A stretch of 64,000 nucleotides of DNA from Polytrichum commune (lineage: Eukaryota > Streptophyta > Polytrichopsida > Polytrichales > Polytrichaceae). The translations under genes and the position numbers were made by a program. The stretch lies in contig OX485805.1 in NCBI GenBank assembly GCA_950295325.1, positions 47,952,758 through 48,016,757 of the forward strand. Direction: 5' to 3'. The notes beneath the pieces are model-generated. The model did no database searches. It was not told the DNA's origin and saw only the letters and a program-made list of their open reading frames with translations. How positions within the stretch are numbered: the first letter of the stretch is position 1; each line of letters opens with the position of its first letter. Of this stretch, positions 62,260 to 64,000 are shown piece after piece.

Positions 62260-64000
62260 CGGACAGCAGGTAAAGCTATCGGTTGGGGCAGGTGGGACCC
62301 ACCATTATAGTATACTAGTATTATACTAGGCATTTTCTTCTTCTTCTTCATCTTGGTGATTTTGGGTTTGTGGGTTTTTGTGGGTTTTTGGGCATTCCCA
62401 CAAATGGAATGGAACGGCACTCCGCAGCACACTTGTCACAAAACCCAACAAAACGCCTTCAAGGCACTTATTTCGATGGCGTGTGGTGGTGCCATGTCAC
62501 AACATTGGCATCACAAGAAATTATTGAACAAATCACCCGATTTCTCTTGTTTGTTGGCTTTGTCTGTAGGACAGAGGCTATGCATCAACTTCTTCGTTTT
62601 AAGGGAAAATTTCCTAACCACTTTGCGTTCACACTTGGACGTTACTTGTTCTTGTTATTTTTGGTCCACTTTATTTAATGTGGATGTTAACTATAATTAT
62701 ATATGTGTATGTGTATGTATATATGTATGTATAGAACTATAATTGCTCCCTAAAATGCATTGAAAGAAATCTAGTTAACTATAGTTATTTCGGCAGTTCT
62801 TGATTATTTATTCTAAAAATTTCGAGTGATATCAAAATCCTTGACCTGCATTTGAGAAGAAGGTGCACAAAATCCAAGAAAGGTTTGGTATAGTAAATAG
62901 CCATGGATTGGCATGAGCAAAGTGGACAACTATAATTGTAGTCTTTCTCATAATAAAGGACAGAGCCTCACGGTTCTACCGTTTTCTTGTTAGAATACTT
63001 CCAAGGGGCACTCTTTGCACTTGAGCTTGAGGGCCCATGGCCATTGAAATCTATATAGTCTTGTTGATGGAATATGCTCAAACCAACCGTTATCGGTTGG
63101 GAAGGTGGGGGCCGCCACAAGGTTTGTTCCCACTAGTATACTAGCTAGGCTTTTCCTTTACATTTTTCCTGGTTTTGCGTTATGGGATTTTTGTGGGTTT
63201 CCCACAAATGGAATGGAATGACACCCCGCATCACACTTGTCACAAAACCCAACAAATTAAATTCAAGGCACAAACTTTGATGGCATGTGGTGCTATGTCA
63301 CAAGTTTGGTAATAAATGAAATTTAACAAAATAACATGATTTTTCTTGTTTATTAGAATGCTTCAAAGGGGCACTCTATAGTATGACTTGAGGGCCCATG
63401 ACCATTGAAATTTGAAATATCTTGTTGGTGGAAAATGCCCAAACCAGCCATTATCAGTTGGGGAATGTGGGGGCCACCACAAGGCTTGTTCCTACTATGT
63501 AGTAAGCTAGGCTTTTTCTTTTCATTTTTCTTTGTTTTGAGTTATGGGGTTTTTGTGGGTTTTCCATAAATGGAAGGGAATGGCACTCTGCATCACACTT
63601 GTCACAAAACCCAACAACTTCACTTCAAGGCACTTATTTCGATGGCATGTGGTGGTGCTATGTCACAAGATTGGTATGACAAGAAATTTAACAAATCACA
63701 TGATTTCTCTTGTTTAGTAGAATGCTTGAGGGCACGTGATTGTTGAATCTAGAGTCTCTCATTGGTGCGAATTGTTGAGTCCATCCATTATCAATGTGGG
63801 GAGGTGGGAGCCATCACAAGGTTCATTCCTTATTCCTTTTTTCTTTTTCTTTTTCTCTTTCTTTTTCCTTTTCTTCTTAATCTTGGATTTTGTGGGTTTT
63901 TGAAATAAAAAAAATTGGAATGGAACGGGACTCCACATCACACTTGACACAAAACCCAACCGCACACCTTCAAGGCACTTATTTCAATGATGTATTGCCA
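62260..64000. repeat. Tandem repeat of about 340-370 bp, four copies, one interrupted
   Basis: Copies start near 62262, 63085, 63440 and 63775, marked by (T/C)TATC.GTTGGGGA.GGTGGG followed by ACTAG/GCTAGGC, then GGGTTTTTGTGGGTTT, AAATGGAATGGAA and CACTTGTCACAAAACCCAAC. Copy 1 is longer by about 430 bp between 62556 and 62985, flanked by TCTTGTT on both sides, which suggests an insertion. The array runs off the right edge of the window. No coding content was seen. Confidence 0.8.

Overview
This window looks like nuclear DNA of a land plant. The evidence is five spliced protein genes with clean GT-AG introns, mostly 80 to 1,000 bases long, whose products belong to plant families: a CID7-type poly(A)-binding-protein interactor, the nucleolar protein UTP18, a probable chloroplast membrane protein, a PAP1/24/27-type purple acid phosphatase and a large coiled-coil protein. 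There is also a cytosolic-type tRNA-Glu and a telo-box in front of a ribosome-biogenesis gene. Nothing here fixes the lineage further. No operons, ribosome binding sites, CRISPR arrays or phage genes were seen.

Layout. 1-7.6 kb: short non-coding elements with terminal inverted repeats, plus tRNA-Glu(CTC). 7.6-10.7 kb (-): CID7-like gene with a long probable 5' leader to about 12.8 kb and a GC-rich patch at 12.95-13.35 kb. 13.4-29 kb: no credible gene; dispersed repeats, a tandem array of period about 163 bp (19.5-21.1 kb), G-run repeats, inverted-repeat elements and a 286-bp tandem duplication. 29-37.2 kb: decayed genes (exon-like tandem duplication, a frameshifted lipase-like pseudogene in GC-rich DNA, two remnants sharing a motif in opposite orientation, an open fragment). 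37.8-40.6 kb (-): UTP18. 40.9-44.0 kb: a 1.13-kb inverted-repeat element and a 0.7-kb foldback element. 45.1-46.6 kb (-): small plastid membrane protein. 47.5-53.3 kb (+): purple acid phosphatase, 12 exons. 54.3-60.9 kb (-): coiled-coil protein of at least 1,055 residues whose 5' end is unclear. 61.5-64 kb: two further tandem-repeat arrays.

The genes do not form a pathway; they are independent housekeeping-type loci separated by repeats. A recurrent theme is local tandem duplication within or beside genes. In the phosphatase gene the 3' splice site and first bases of exon 11 occur four times in a row; in the coiled-coil gene the start of exon 6 is duplicated inside the preceding intron; intron 1 of the plastid-protein gene and the phosphatase 3' UTR carry their own tandem copies. 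I found no clearly new multi-gene system. The most unusual observations are the splice-acceptor array and the nonsense-interrupted 5' part of the coiled-coil gene.
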